Shown in pieces: positions 37,576 to 49,580 of a stretch of DNA of 64,000 bases. The notes below the pieces were generated by a model that was not told the DNA's origin, made no database searches, and saw nothing but the letters and a program-made list of their open reading frames with translations. This DNA comes from Podocnemis expansa (taxonomy: Eukaryota; Chordata; Testudines; Podocnemididae). Location: assembly GCA_007922195.1 (NCBI GenBank), contig ML681992.1, forward strand, positions 41,193,221 through 41,257,220. The letters run 5' to 3'. Position numbers and translations under genes: made by a program. Positions within the stretch are counted from its first letter, which is position 1. Every line of letters starts with the position of its first letter.

Positions 37576-37687
37576 TTCTTCATCGAGCAGTGTTCTTGAC
37601 TGCTCCACTGTAGGTGAATGTGTAGCAGTTGTTGTGCTTGGAGGTGGGTACTTCGAGCTATAAGTCCCATGCAGCATTTAGGACTGC

Positions 37688-38959
37688 TTATCCGAGCGCC
37701 ATATCCATTGCTGAGAGACGATCCAAAGCATAATGTTTCGCAAAAGTTTCGGATGACACCCAGGTAGCGGCTTGACATTTCTCGTGAAGAGGTACTCGGG
37801 TAAAGAAAGCAATGGAAGATGACATGGATCTGGTGTAGTGGGATTGAATGTTGTGTGGAGGAACTAACTGTGAAGTTGTGTATGCAGTCTGTATACATGT
37901 AGCGATCCAACGAGAAATTCGTTGTTTGGAAATGGCTTGGCCCTTCGAGCGTTCAGCGATTGACACAAAGAGCTGAGGTGTTTTCTGGAACGTTTTGGTT
38001 CATTCTAAATAAAAGGCTAAGGCTCGATGGACATTGAGAGTATGTAGTAGACGGTCCTGTGGTGTGGCGTGGGGTTTCGGGCAGAAGACCGGAAGGTGGA
38101 TCGCTTGGTTAAGGTGAAAGGCAGAAGAGATTTTTGGGACAAATTTCGGGTGGAGTCGTAAAGAAACCTGATCCTTACAGAAGATGGTATAGGGTGGGTG
38201 GGCCATAAGCGCCGCAATTTCCCCCACACGACGCACCGACGTGATTGCCACTAGAAATGCTACTTTGAGCAACAAGTGTAAGAGAGTTGAGGAGTCAAGC
38301 AGCTCGAAGGGAGGTCTTGTCAGAGCCTTTAAGACTCTTGTGAGGTCCCATGGGGTAGTTGGAGGACGCACATATGGAAAAAGGTTTTGCAAACCCTGCA
38401 TAAAACGTTTGACCATCACGTGAGCGAACATGGAAGTCATATGAACCAGCTCATGGAAGGTAGAGATTGCTGCAAGGTGAACCCTTATGGAATTTACTGA
38501 CAAATTGTTTTGTTTCAGGTTGATGAGGTATTCAAGAATTCGAGGCACCGGAGCTGTGAAGGGATCCAGAGAATATTGCGTGCACCAAGAGGAAAACCGA
38601 AGCCATTTGTGCAGGTAAGTGGTTCTGGTTGTGGGTTTTCTGCTATTTAGTAAGATGTGTTGAACATCCTGTGAACACTGTAATTCTATGCCCGTGAACC
38701 ATGTAGGTTCCAAGCTGTCAGATGGAGCCTGTCCAGATGGGGGTGGCGAAGTGTTCCATCGTTCTGTGACAACAGGTCCGGAAGGAGAGGTAAGGGGATC
38801 GATGGTACTGTAGACATGGTCTGTAGAAGAGTGAACCGGGTTTGGTGAGGCCATGCTGGTGCTATGAGTAGTACCCTTGCCTTGTCCTCCTGGATTTTCT
38901 GGAGGGTTCTGGGGATCATTGGGATCGGGGGAAAGGTGTAGAGTAAGTTCTTTCCCCAA
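37688..38959 (-). pseudogene. DIRS tyrosine recombinase, one in-frame stop
   Basis: This would join the circular or linear cDNA to the target by recombination. The first part (38959-38000, 319 codons) has TWFTGIELQCSQDVQ, the core-binding region TTYLHKWLRFSSWC, and the catalytic box TSVRRVGEIAAL (Arg243). A TGA at 38002-38000 interrupts it. The same frame then continues open to 37688 with SHYTRSMSSS (catalytic His at 37840-37838, then Arg) and TFAKHYALD (candidate Tyr nucleophile at 37732-37730). So the recognisable Arg, His-x-x-Arg and Tyr are all present, split only by that stop. CGA to TGA decay at a CpG is a plausible cause (inference). The start Met at 38959 is assumed. Confidence 0.85.
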
Positions 38960-39520
38960 TATAGAAGGAAGGCATCGCTGCTAGATCCGTAGCCGATGCC
39001 CGCATGGGAACAATAGTGGTTGCATTTCCTGTTGTTTTCGGAGGCAAAGAGGTCCATGTTGGGAAATCCCCAATGAAGGAAGCTGTTGTGTAAGATGTCG
39101 ATGCGGATTTCCCATTCGTGGTGGGATGTGAAGGATCGGCTCAGGGAGTCCGCTAGTGTATTGTCCTTGCCAGGTAGGTATTCCGCAGAGAGATGGATGT
39201 TGTGCTGTATACACCAGTCCCAAAGTGTCAGTGCTTCCAGGCAAAGAAGGGTAGACCAGGTTCCGCCCTGACGGCTGATGTAACACACACACATCCTGTT
39301 CTCCGTGCGGATTCTGATATGTTTGTTTGCGATGGTAGGAAGAAAATACTGGCATGCGCGTAAGACTGTTCTGAGTTCGAGAATGTTTATGTGGAGACGA
39401 GTTTCCGCGGATGACCAGCGGCCCTGAATCATCTGCTGTTGAAGGAAAGCTCCCCATCCCATGAGGAAGGCATCGGTAGTGATGGTGAGAGATGGTTGTG
39501 ACGGTAGAAAGGGGACGCCC
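38686..39520 (-). pseudogene. DIRS RNase H domain and polymerase C-terminus
   Basis: The frame is open to 39714, but its first 60-odd residues are CR1-derived. Numbering from 39714, the DIRS part starts near residue 66. RNase H motifs follow: LTITTDAFLMGWGA (Asp81), LHINILELR (Glu113), RIRTENRMCVCYISRQGGTW (residue 138 is Glu where the family has Asp in TDN), and GKDNTLADSLSR (Asp189). The C-terminal tail LIAPAWPHQTRF is typical of DIRS polymerases. It degrades the RNA strand of the RNA/DNA hybrid during reverse transcription. It overlaps the recombinase frame by about 270 bp in another frame, normal for this group. The missing RT makes it a pseudogene. Confidence 0.85.
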
Positions 39521-41390
39521 TGCAAGTAATCTGTGTCCCAGGCTGCGGAAGGAGGAAAAAACCCAGGGTTTCTGCCAAACTGATTTTGAGGAAAATTCCT
39601 TCCTGAACCCAACATAGCAATCACAAAGATGCTGAGCATGTAGACAAGACTCGCTAACCAGACACCTAGAATACAGATCTGCAATAACTCAGAGCCCTCC
39701 CCATCTGGTGTCACATACCCATCACTGAAGATATTTGCTAACAGCAGTCACAGATGACACATATTCCATTGCAGACAATCTTATCAGACCATCCTTTCCA
39801 TAAACTTATCAAACCCAGTCTTAAAACAAGTTAGTTTTTTGCCACTATTAATCATCTTGGAATGCTGTTCCAGATTTCAGTCCTCTAATGATAAAAAAAC
39901 CCAATTTCTAATTTCAAGACCTAATGTCAAACCTAAATGTATTGATAACTATTTTATATCCCTTTGTTCTTGTGCCAGTATTGATGCTTAATTCCTCTCA
40001 TTCCCTAGTGTTTATCACTCAGAATTATTTATAAAGAGCAATCATATCTCCCTTCAGGTTTCATTACGTTAAGCAAAACAAGCCAAGCCCCTTACATCTC
40101 TTAACATGAAGCTGGTTCTCCATTCCGCTGCTTACCCCAGGTAGCCCTTTGCCCTGTTCAAGTTTGAATTTTCTTTCTTGGGAAACAAAAACAGTACATA
40201 GTATTCCAGCTGAGAGCCTGCCAATGCTCTGTATAATGGTAATAACCAATCCTGATCTGTCCTGAAATACGCAGAATCACGCACCCTAGGATTGCAATTG
40301 GCTTTTTCGCAGTCATATCACACTGTTGACTTCAAGTCATCTTCTGTTTCACCAATATATCCTGGTTTTTCTCTTCCTCTGTCACTTCTAATTGGTTGTT
40401 CACCAAATTATAGCCAAAAAAAATTCTAATTACTCGGTAGTTCATAAATGCATAATCTTGCACTTTGCACTATTAAATTCTATCCCATTTGTATTCAGTT
40501 TTGAATGTCATCTATATCTTCCCGTATATTTTAGTCCTTCCCCATACTGGGTATACCTCCCCTCTTTTTTGATCCACAAATTTTATTAACACTCTCCCAT
40601 ATTTTTTGCTGAGGTCATGAATAAAAATGGTAAATAAGACTGGTTTTAAGACTGACATATAAGGAACTCTACTAGTAACCTCCCTCCAGGCTGACAGTTC
40701 ACTTTTCCGTATGACCCGTTTTAGCTTCTCTTTTAACTAGTTCCTTACTCCCCTTCTGATTCTTGTATTCATCCCCATCTTCTCCAATTTAATTATTTTC
40801 CATGTGGAACAACTGTATCAAATATCTTGCTGAAATCTAGGTAGATTAGATATACTGCATTTTTTTTTTTTGGTCTAGAAAATTGGTTATCTTCTCAAAG
40901 AAAGAAATCACGTTGATCTGCATGAGTCTACCTTCTGTAGAACCATACTGTGCTTTATCCCAAATTCCATTTACTTCTACGTCTTTGACTCCTCTCTCTT
41001 CGAAATTTGTTTTAAGACCTTGCATACAATTGAGCTCAAACTAGCAGGTCTGTATTTTCCCAGTTCATTTCTTTTTTCTTTTCTTAAACAGGCACTGTAT
41101 TTGCAATTCTCCATTTTTTGGTTACAACCCATGAATTTATGGATTCACTAAAAACACTTGTTATTGGGCTTTCAAGTGCCAGTTCCTTTTAGTACACTTG
41201 GAAGGAAATTATCTGGGCCCACTGATTTGCGCCCCTTGAGGTATTTGAGTACAGTTTGGATGAGGTCATTTCTACTTCTATGTTCTTGTTCCTATTAGCA
41301 ACCCTGTCACTGCCTCCAAGCTCCTCATTACATGTTAAAACCTGAGGCAAAGTATTTGTTTTGGTATCACCATACTTTGACTATCTTTAC
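39520..41390 (-). mobile_element. CR1 LINE, RT to 3' UTR, minus strand
   Basis: Antisense CR1 text throughout: RT region ('aaatatcttgctgaaatcta', 'attatctgggcccactgatt', 'agaccttgcatacaattgag') and 3' UTR to the left ('ggaaaattccttcctgaacc', 'gtttctgccaaactgatttt'). The 3' UTR stops at the DIRS junction near 39520 without the usual CR1 tail. All frames are decayed. Confidence 0.7.
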
Positions 41391-41399
41391 TTTTCTTTC

Positions 41400-43215
41400 C
41401 TAAGTGGAGTACTTTTCACTTGTCTTTATTGAATTTCATTCTGTTTGCCTCAGACCATTTCACCAGGTTGTCCAAAACATTTTGAATTGTGATCCTATCC
41501 TCCAAAGCACTTGCAACCCCTTCCAGTTAATTATCACCAGCAAACTTCATAAGTGTACTCTCTTTGCCATCTAAATCACTGATGTAAATATTGAACAGAA
41601 CTGGACCCAGAACTGATCCCTGCAGTATCCCGCTCGTTACGCTCTTCCACCATGACTGTGAGCTATTGATAACTACTCTCTGGCAGTGGTTATCCAAACA
41701 ATTTTTTACCCACCTTATAGTATTTCCATCCAGGCCATACCTCACTAGTTTGTTAATAAGAAGCTGATGCGAGACTATATCAAATGCCTTACTTAAAATC
41801 TAGATACACCATATCTGCCACTTCCCCTCTATCCACAAGGCTTGTTACCACATAGTAGAAAGCTATCGGGTTGGTTTGACATGATTTGTTCTTGACAAAT
41901 CCATGCTGATCATCACTTAGTGATTATTCACTTCTAGATATTTGCTAATGGGTTCCTTAATTATTTGCGCCATTATTTCTCCTGGTACAGAGGTTAAGCT
42001 GAGTGGTCTAAAATTCCCTGGGTTGTCCTTATTCCCCCCCCCTTTTTTTTAAACAGATGAGCACTATATTTGCTCTTTTCCAGACCTCTGGGACCTCTCC
42101 ATTCTTCCATGATTTTTCAGAGATAATAGCCAATGTCTCAGCTATTTCCTGAGTCAGTTCCTTGAATATTCTAGTATGGATATCATCAGGCCCTGGGTAC
42201 TTGAAAACATCTCACTTGTTTAGGTAGTTTTAAACTCTTTAAGCCTCTGATTTTGTCCTGTTTTCGCTACCGTCCCCCCCATCAGGCATCCAATCACCAC
42301 TAACCTCTCGGTGAAGACCAAAAAGAAATCATGTAGCTCCTCTGCCATTTGCCCATTTTCTGTTGTTATTTTTCCCTCTTTGTTGAGTAACAGTCCTACG
42401 CTGCTCTTGGTCTTCCTCTTGTTTCTAATGTATTGAAAAAATGATTTTTTTTTGTTATCCTTTCTGCTTTCTGTAGTTTAATCTCAGTTTGTTTATTGGC
42501 TTTTCTAATTTTTCCCCTACATAATTGTGTTATTTGTTTATAGTCATCCCTTTGTGATTTGTCCTCATTTCCACTTTTTGTAGGACTTTTTTATTTTTAG
42601 ATGATTGAAAGTCTCCTGGTTAAGCCAGCGTGTTCTCTTGCCATATTTCTAACCCTTCCTACACATTGGACTAGTTTGTTCTTCTGCCCTTAATATTGTC
42701 TTTCTGAAAAATTGCCAGCTGTCTTCAGTTGTTTTCCTCTTAGACATGCCCCTCATGGGATCCTACCTACCAACTCCCTGAGTGTGCTAAAGTCTGCCTT
42801 CTTGAAATCCATCATCTTTATTTTGGTTTTCTCTCACATTCCATTCCTTAAAATCATGAACTCTACCATTTTATGATCACTTTTACCTAAGTTGCCTTCT
42901 GCTTTCAAATTCTAAACCAGTTCCTCTCTCTTTGTCAAAATCAAGTTGAGAGCAGCCTCTCCCCTAGGAGCTTTCTCCCACCTTTTGAAATAAAAAAATG
43001 TTTCCAATATATTCCAAGAATTTGTTGGATAATTTGTGCCTTTCAGTGTTATATTCCCAATAGATATTTGGGTGGTTGAAGTCCCCCATCACCACCAAGC
43101 CCTGTGCTTTGAGTGATTTTGTTAATCGTTGAAAGAAAGCCTCATCCACTTTCTCTTCCTGGTTAGGTGGCCTGAAATAGACCCCTACCCTGACAACACC
43201 CTTGTTTCAATTCAA
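41400..43215 (-). mobile_element. CR1 LINE, endonuclease to RT, minus strand
   Basis: A second, different CR1 copy. The minus-strand frame at 43149-42964 gives MDEAFFQRL and LVVMGDFNHPNIYWEYNT, the endonuclease GDFNHP motif. The frame at 41745-41527 gives [17 protein letters not shown] and [20 protein letters not shown], the RT core GxxQGSVLGP motif. Its 3' part is missing where the other CR1 begins. Confidence 0.85.
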
Positions 43216-46200
43216 TGTGACCAAAGCAGATAGTATTTGGCTCAAAGCACAGGGGGGGACAGGAAAATTTTTGGCAGCCAAACCCTGCTTTCAATTAAAC
43301 CAATGTAAATCCAGGCTGCAGGGGTATTCATCTGGATTTACACTGGTAAAATAGAACAGAATGTGGCCCATGATTGAAATTATACAGTATTTTCTCAAAA
43401 CTTCAAATGTAGCAAGAGAACTAGGCAGCAGCATCATTAATACCGAGACAAAATGAGAAACAACTTAAGTCTCTTCTTCACAGTAATAATTAAAACAAAA
43501 ATGAAAAATCAAAGTGAATAAATGTGAACTTGAAATAACTGCATGATGCTGTCACTCATCAAAAGTGTTACGCTCCCTAGGTTTCCATTTTCTAGCTTTG
43601 TGGATATTTTCTCATGTTTTATCATTCAAGACACTTTACTGTTCCCAATCAGTCTCTGAATCTGCAAAGATACACTTTAACAACCCCTTTTTACTATTTG
43701 TAAACACTTTTTAATAACTCTTCAAAGTTTCTAAAGCATTAGAAAAGCTGTTAATGAAGTGATGCATGATCCTTTCCCCGATAAAACTTTTTTTTTTAAT
43801 CTTCTCAGATAGAATTTTAAAGTGTTTTTATAAGCCAGCTTGAAGTGAAATTGAATTGTATGGAATGACTGATTGTCAAGGACGTCTGAACAAATGAGGT
43901 GTTCATTTTATTCAGAATCCATTCAAAGATTTCTTGATATTTTTATTTAATTTACTTCATATCAAGGAACTAAGTTTCCCTTTGAGACACATCACTAAAG
44001 AAATAAAAGATTAATAAAAGCCAAGTAAGTTCCTATGTTCTTGCAGAGTTTGACATAAAACCTTAATGGTATTCTGCTTCCTCCTCATAGATAAATATAC
44101 AGGGATGTCATGACAGGACTGGTTTTGTCACAATCTGTTCAGTCCCTTTGGTCCTGCCTATAAATTGAAAACCCAGGACAATAATTAGGGTAGAAAGAAA
44201 AAGATAAGTCTTCTGGAAGGATGAGAAATGGAAACTATACAAGGCAAGCACCTCTGCCCCCACCCCCGTCCCATCCCTCTCCCCTCCTTCCCAAAATACC
44301 TAAAACAAATCCAATGTACATGACTCTTCTCAGTAAGTTCCTGATAAATGTCCTGGTGAAGGAAGTGGACTAACCCTGCTTTGTCATGAAAGTACTGGAT
44401 GTCAGAAAGCTCTGCCCTTTTGGGGGCTGAGTAAACACTCAGCTAGACAGGAATGAGTCTTTTCCTTATTGGAATCCATTAGCATGTTATATTCAGAGAC
44501 ATGGTGCTGCAATTAGGTATGTAAAGATAGGGAACTATTTAGATCCCTGAACATTTGTTTTATTGCAGTCCTTAATTTCTTGTTATATTTATTTTTCAGC
44601 CCTATCTTTCTCCACACATTACTTATAAATAGTTTTCTTTAATGAGAAGCTTTTTGCAGGGGCAACATTGTTCTGTATTAGTGAGTGATAATGTATCAGT
44701 TTTACTTTACTTCAAGGTCTGTCACCATCTCTCTGTTAAAGTAATATTTGTCAATGGGTCAAAGAGACTATGATCTAACACAATTTAGGCCTAAAAGAAA
44801 ATCAGCTATTTTACCAAGGGTTACCTTTAATGATCATCTTGGAAAACATCATGCAAAATCTCAGAGTTCTTCTGTGACACTGTTGTATGAAACTTGAAAA
44901 TAAAGGGAAGTGTGACATTCCTCAGACAGGGAGATGTGGAAGCTCACTCAAAACCATTACCTGGGAATTCCTAAAAGGTATGTGTGCAGAGGCTTCAGAG
45001 TATGCTGGAAATACCAGATACAATTAAAACAGTCTTGGAAACTGTTTTTCCATCCTGTGAAAATTATCAAGATTTCCACAATTTTCCTGTTGTACATTAG
45101 AATGAACCAAATGTTTTCAAAGTTTTATGTGACAAATAGAACACACACAGACTTCATGGAATAGTCAATAGACAAATGTCCCTGTTCTGTCTGATTCATG
45201 GGGACTTGATCTTTAGTATCCCACTTTGCGGGTCTGTGGCCTAACCACTGGGCTACTAGCCATTTTAACAAGGGATCACTCTCAAACTATCCTTTGGAGC
45301 TGTTCCACTTTATATGGCTAATTAAATATTCACTAGAGCAGGGATACAAAACTGTCTCCCACACACAAATCACCTATCCCCTGGACTACATTATCAGTCT
45401 CCCCCACTTTGGTGCTTCCTCTCTCTCATTCCTGTGAAAAGTTGGGAGAGGTTCAATTACTCAACATTTTTCTCAGAAAATTCCCAACCAGCTCCAAGTA
45501 CAATAAATGCCTCAGCACTGAGACACCTGCACAACCATGCAGGAATTTCTGGCACATTTTTAGCTCACTCCATTGTAAAAAAACAAGTTTCTCTACAAAA
45601 TCTGAATAACTACAGAATAAAACATGCATGCCTATTGGTGATATGTGTATGTAAAATGGCAGTGGAAAATTTGTTCTGGAAAAGTTTCTCTCTCTTTAGA
45701 GACTCCAGTAATACTGTTGCATGGTTCAGAAGCTCAGGTGATATAAGTTCTGTGACAGTCAGCCGTGAAAGACAAAGTTGCTTGAGGCTGTTATATATTA
45801 CACACATGGCATTTAAGAATATTGACGTATTTTTCTATCACAAATGTTGGGCCTTTGCTTGATAATGATTATTTCCTTTATTTCAGTTTCACTACCCATT
45901 TTCAGATTGTACTGAAATCCCCTCACAGAACATTCCATATACTGCAGTGCTACTGATGATTCACATGTTTAATTTCTGTACATCTTGCACACAAATAAAA
46001 AAAAAAAAAAAGACAGGGAGGAGTATGTGTGAGCAAATGAGAGAGGAAAAGAAATTATACTGTGAAGTTTTAAAAATGGTGCAATAATTTCCTAGATCTT
46101 AATGACATGTTTCATTTTCAATCTATTTAATTACTATGTTAAATCATGCCATCTTTCTCAAACACCCACTCTTTATAATGTTCTTACAGAACAGAGAGAT

Positions 46201-46530
46201 TTTCAGTATAAGATGAAGTGAGAACCCCACAATGCATTGTATTTTATGACTTGCTTCAAGGCTTTCATGTGTGTATATATGTAGGCATGAATCAAAGTAT
46301 GATAGGCTATTCAAACACATTTCAGTAGAACCAGAAAGCAGCATGAAATGTAGGATACCTTAAAATGAAGACAATGCTGACAATTAAAGATGTATTATTT
46401 CTGCTTCATTTAAAATAAAAACATACTAAGTCATATTGCTTTTTACTGTTTTTAAACATTAAAATGAAAGTGAAATACTGCTATAATAAATGTTGACTAT
46501 TCAACTTCAAAACAATTAAAAACCTACTAG
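43216..46530. other. Intronic sequence, mostly unrecognised
   Basis: A short SINE-like stretch near 43290-43365 ('tggatttacactggtaaaat'), and a tRNA-SINE-like trace near 45220-45270. A stub resembling a hAT end ('agagcagggatacaaaact') lies near 45338. No exon. Confidence 0.4.
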
Positions 46531-46541
46531 AGATTTTAGAT

Positions 46542-46751
46542 CAGGGGTCTCAAACTCAAATCACCATGAGGGCCACATGAGAACTAGTACAGGGTCACAT
46601 GAGGACTAGTACATTATCCTGAGGGCCCCACCACTGAAACCTTTCCATACAACTATATTGTAAATATTGATAACAGTAGGGTCATTGCCGGCTGCAGGAA
46701 ATAGCTTTAGGGGCCACATGTGGCCCACGGGCCGCGTGTTTGAGACCCCTG
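46542..46751. mobile_element. hAT MITE, CAGGGGTCTCAAAC family, copy 2 (210 bp)
   Basis: Ends CAGGGGTCTCAAAC and GTTTGAGACCCCTG. Perfect 8-bp duplication TTTTAGAT at 46534-46541 and 46752-46759. It carries an internal duplication of a short 'acatgag-actagtaca' unit that the 11745 copy lacks. Confidence 0.9.
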
Positions 46752-46759
46752 TTTTAGAT

Positions 46760-47524
46760 CAACCTGTAAAAAAAAAAAATACAGCCCCTTCAAGAACACA
46801 AAAGTGCCGTCATTTGCATGAGAATGTGACTTTCACAATATCTTTACCTTCTATTTTATTACAGTGATTTTGCCATACAAGACATTCTACTGGAACTTGA
46901 CTTCTCCAAATTTATAACTGGAGGGGTAACACTTCGCAAATTGTCTAAGTGATTCCAGCCTATGTCTTATTTTCTAAAATGGCAATCAGAATGATGCCTA
47001 ACAATACAGGCAGGTGACTTCTGGGAACTTCAAAAGTGGACTTAGGGAAATAAATGGATGATGAGGTGTATCTGAAAATCCTACTGGTCACATATCTGCT
47101 TCTTTAGGTGCCTAAGGTACCTAAATACTTTTTAAAAGCTATTCTTTAGTATCCAAAGTTCTGCTGAATTTCAGTGAAATTTAGTTTCTTAAGTAATTTA
47201 GATGTTTAAAAACAATGTATCAATAGACAATTATTTTCAAGAAAGGCATCTAAACAATTGATACCAGTGAGAGATGTTGGATGCTTAGTATTTCTGAAAA
47301 TCGGGTACTTATTTAGCTGTCTAAATACTGATAATAGTTCCCAAATTTAGGCACTCATCCTTGACTGTACAGGCCACAGCATTTTTTTTTTATTTACTGA
47401 AGAAAACACTTCCATGTCTATTGAACAGAATAAAACCATTGCTTTCAAATCATCTGTTTTATTCCATGTTTAGGTACAGTCCATAACATTTTTTGCTCCT
47501 ATTGAGTTGGAATGTCTTACTTAC
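46760..47524. other. Intronic sequence, nothing recognised
   Basis: Intron downstream of the Ig2 exon. No signature recognised. Confidence 0.4.
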
Positions 47525-47728
47525 CATCATTCCGCAGTGTCAGTGGTGTGGGAGGACTCAGAACTCTGGCATTCGTCACTGTGTTTTTTACTAGGCAGAT
47601 ATAACTGCCAACATCAGATGGCTGCACCTTGGATATATAGAGATTTCCTGTCTCTTGGGAGATGAACCGTCGGCTGTCTTCTGCCACGAAAGATGGGAAT
47701 TCATTAAATACCCAGCTGTAGATGATCT
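47525..47728 (-). CDS. CNTN5: Contactin-5 internal coding exon, second half of Ig domain 2
   Basis: This 204-nt exon encodes part of a GPI-anchored Ig/fibronectin neural cell-adhesion protein that acts on the outer face of neuronal membranes. On the minus strand a pyrimidine-rich tract ends in CCAG just before the exon, and GTAAGT follows it. The reading holds 67 whole codons between a 2-nt start and a 1-nt end, with no stop. The peptide has the Ig core Trp (in YSWVFNEF), the contactin signature [15 protein letters not shown], then DVGSYIC with the second core Cys, and ends LTLRND. Known family: all contactins share this layout. [20 protein letters not shown] fits contactin-5 as I remember it better than contactin-3, -4 or -6. 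The phase (codon split 1/2) joins exactly to the exon at 18560-18662. Paralogue choice is from memory, not alignment. Confidence 0.9.
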
Positions 47729-49440
47729 CTGGAAAAAAATAAGGCATTAGTTATGGAAAAATATAGTGAGTGTTAGGAATGAACAAACTCAGAATATGCT
47801 CAGAAGTTTGTTTTAAATAATTCCACCAAGTTGGGAAACTGAAGCTTTTTCAAACTTCATAGGTGGAACTGCTAAGACCTTTTTTGCTAAGAGTTTTGTT
47901 AAATCCTGATTTGGGAAATGATATAATGAGAGGTATTCAATTCAGAGATACAAAAATCATTAAATTCCTCAATAGGGTCCACAAAAATGCAAAAACAGTC
48001 AAAAGAAAAAGCAACAGAGGGTACCAGTCTGCACCATATGGGTCAAGTTAGAAATAATATAAAAAGTATTTATTTATTCAAAATTTTAGTAAAATACAAT
48101 AAGTAAGCTCCCAATCCATTAGGATGGGCTGAAATTTTTCCATGGAAATTTTTTTTTAAATGTTCACTTTTTATGAAAATGTATTGTTTTATATTAAAAA
48201 AGCATGAACAAAATCAGAAATATTTTGGCTGAAACATGTTTGGCAAACAACTATCAGAGTCCCATCTGTCTGTCTATCATCTTAATGTTCCTCCCTTGTA
48301 TGTCTACCATGTATACTAACAAGGCAAAGGACCTATGGAAAAGTAGTATGTAATCATGGGGAAAAAAATACCAATATCAGACTACGTAGATAGGTAGAAA
48401 TAAGTTTATGCACATTGCTGGAGAGCTGGCATTTCTTAACTTTTAAATATTCAACAAGTTTTAGTGCATTGGACTGTAACAAAACCACCATCAGCAGGGT
48501 GTGAGCCCTCCACCTTTAATACTCCAATCCAGAATTCTACAATTTGAACTGCAAGACTAAACATATATAGCATAACAGCAAGGGATGGTTGTTATCCAGA
48601 GAGGGGAAGAAATGGGCTGAACACACTAATTTTTAGCTTAAAACTCTTATTAATCTCTAACTGTATTTTTGAGGGGCTACACAGGATCCTAAGGTATCCT
48701 GGATTCAGCAAGCTGTAAGAATGTTCAGAAATTTCTGCCTCTTGCAATATGTTTCAGGGAAAATACTAATAAACCCAAAATATTTCTATCTGAAAATTTC
48801 ATTGCCACATGTTACTATGATGCTCTTTCTGGTTCCAGTGATTCATGACAACATAAAAACCTATAAAACAGTGATGAAGCATACAGTTTCAAGGAAAATA
48901 CAGTTTTTAACTGAAGACACCTGTTACCAATTCAAATGGAAAGTAATCAGTCTCATTTAATTGCTATGCATTGAAAGCAGTTCACACCAGCTATAAAGCA
49001 GCAATCACTATGGGTTAACGTTCTACCCACATAGTACAGGATCTACTTACTCAGTCCTGACAACACACCAACTTAATTATTAATTTATTAATTAGAGTGC
49101 TTGCCAGAGAACAGATTCAAGACAATCAATTTCAGTGACTCTAAGCAAATGGAACATTTAGTCTTAGTGGACATGCAGGCACTGTGTCTGTGAGTACTTT
49201 TTCAGTATGCCACTCATAAAATGATGTTTGCTAGCAAAAGAGTAATTTGTAAACTGATAAGATAAACAATTAAATAACTTCCTTTGAACTTTCACCTGAA
49301 ATTCAGCTGAAGGCTAGAGCACACCCGATACTTCTGCATGAATTCTTCTCCCACTGACATAAATTCAGTTACTCCCAATTTACACCAAATTAAGGGAAAC
49401 TCTGGGTCTACCATTTTGAATACTTGAGGACTTTTCAGAG
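47729..49440. other. Intronic sequence, nothing recognised
   Basis: Intron upstream of the Ig2 exon in the transcript. No earlier contactin exon was found. Confidence 0.4.
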
Positions 49441-49580
49441 TTTTATAGAAACATCTGGACTTTCAGGTGCTCACCCAAATTGACCTGAATTTTGAATTTG
49501 TCATGAGACATTTCTCCCTGTAAAGCTTTTTGTGCACTCTGTGAAGCTGTACTTTGGTCGGTAAATGAGACAAACAAGTT
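49441..49580. repeat. Direct repeat, left copy, flanking the third solo LTR
   Basis: Homologous, in order and orientation, to 50707-50840: 'ttttatagaaacatct', 'aattgacctgaattttgaa', 'ctgtaaagct', 'tttggtcggtaaat'. Confidence 0.7.

Larger units (their letters stand above)
37226..39520 (-). mobile_element. DIRS-type retrotransposon, 5'-truncated
   Basis: It contains, in transcript order on the minus strand, the RNase H end of the polymerase, an overlapping tyrosine recombinase frame, and the inverted-repeat terminus. The reverse transcriptase proper and the other terminus are missing: at about 39520 the sequence switches to CR1 3'-UTR. DIRS elements integrate by tyrosine recombinase rather than by an integrase. 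They are known from reptiles, amphibians and fish. Confidence 0.85.
18663..47524 (-). other. CNTN5: Intron between two contactin-5 exons (28,862 bp)
   Basis: The interval is bounded by GTAAGT (revcomp of 47519-47524) and TTTCCCAG ending at 18663. It is a phase-1 intron. Very long introns are known for CNTN5 in other vertebrates. Its content is mostly interspersed repeats, annotated separately. No other exon with contactin-like coding was seen inside it. Confidence 0.85.

Noticed and set aside
38981..39457. 158-codon minus-strand frame
   Set aside because: Shadow of the DIRS RNase H frame in another reading.
45434..45862. 142-codon open frame
   Set aside because: No motif, no splice context and no partner exon; chance frame in unrecognised intron.
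47525..47728. Assignment to contactin-3, -4 or -6
   Set aside because: These paralogues as remembered differ at several positions (for example around the sequence after VTN and before the LRND end); contactin-5 fits both exons better.
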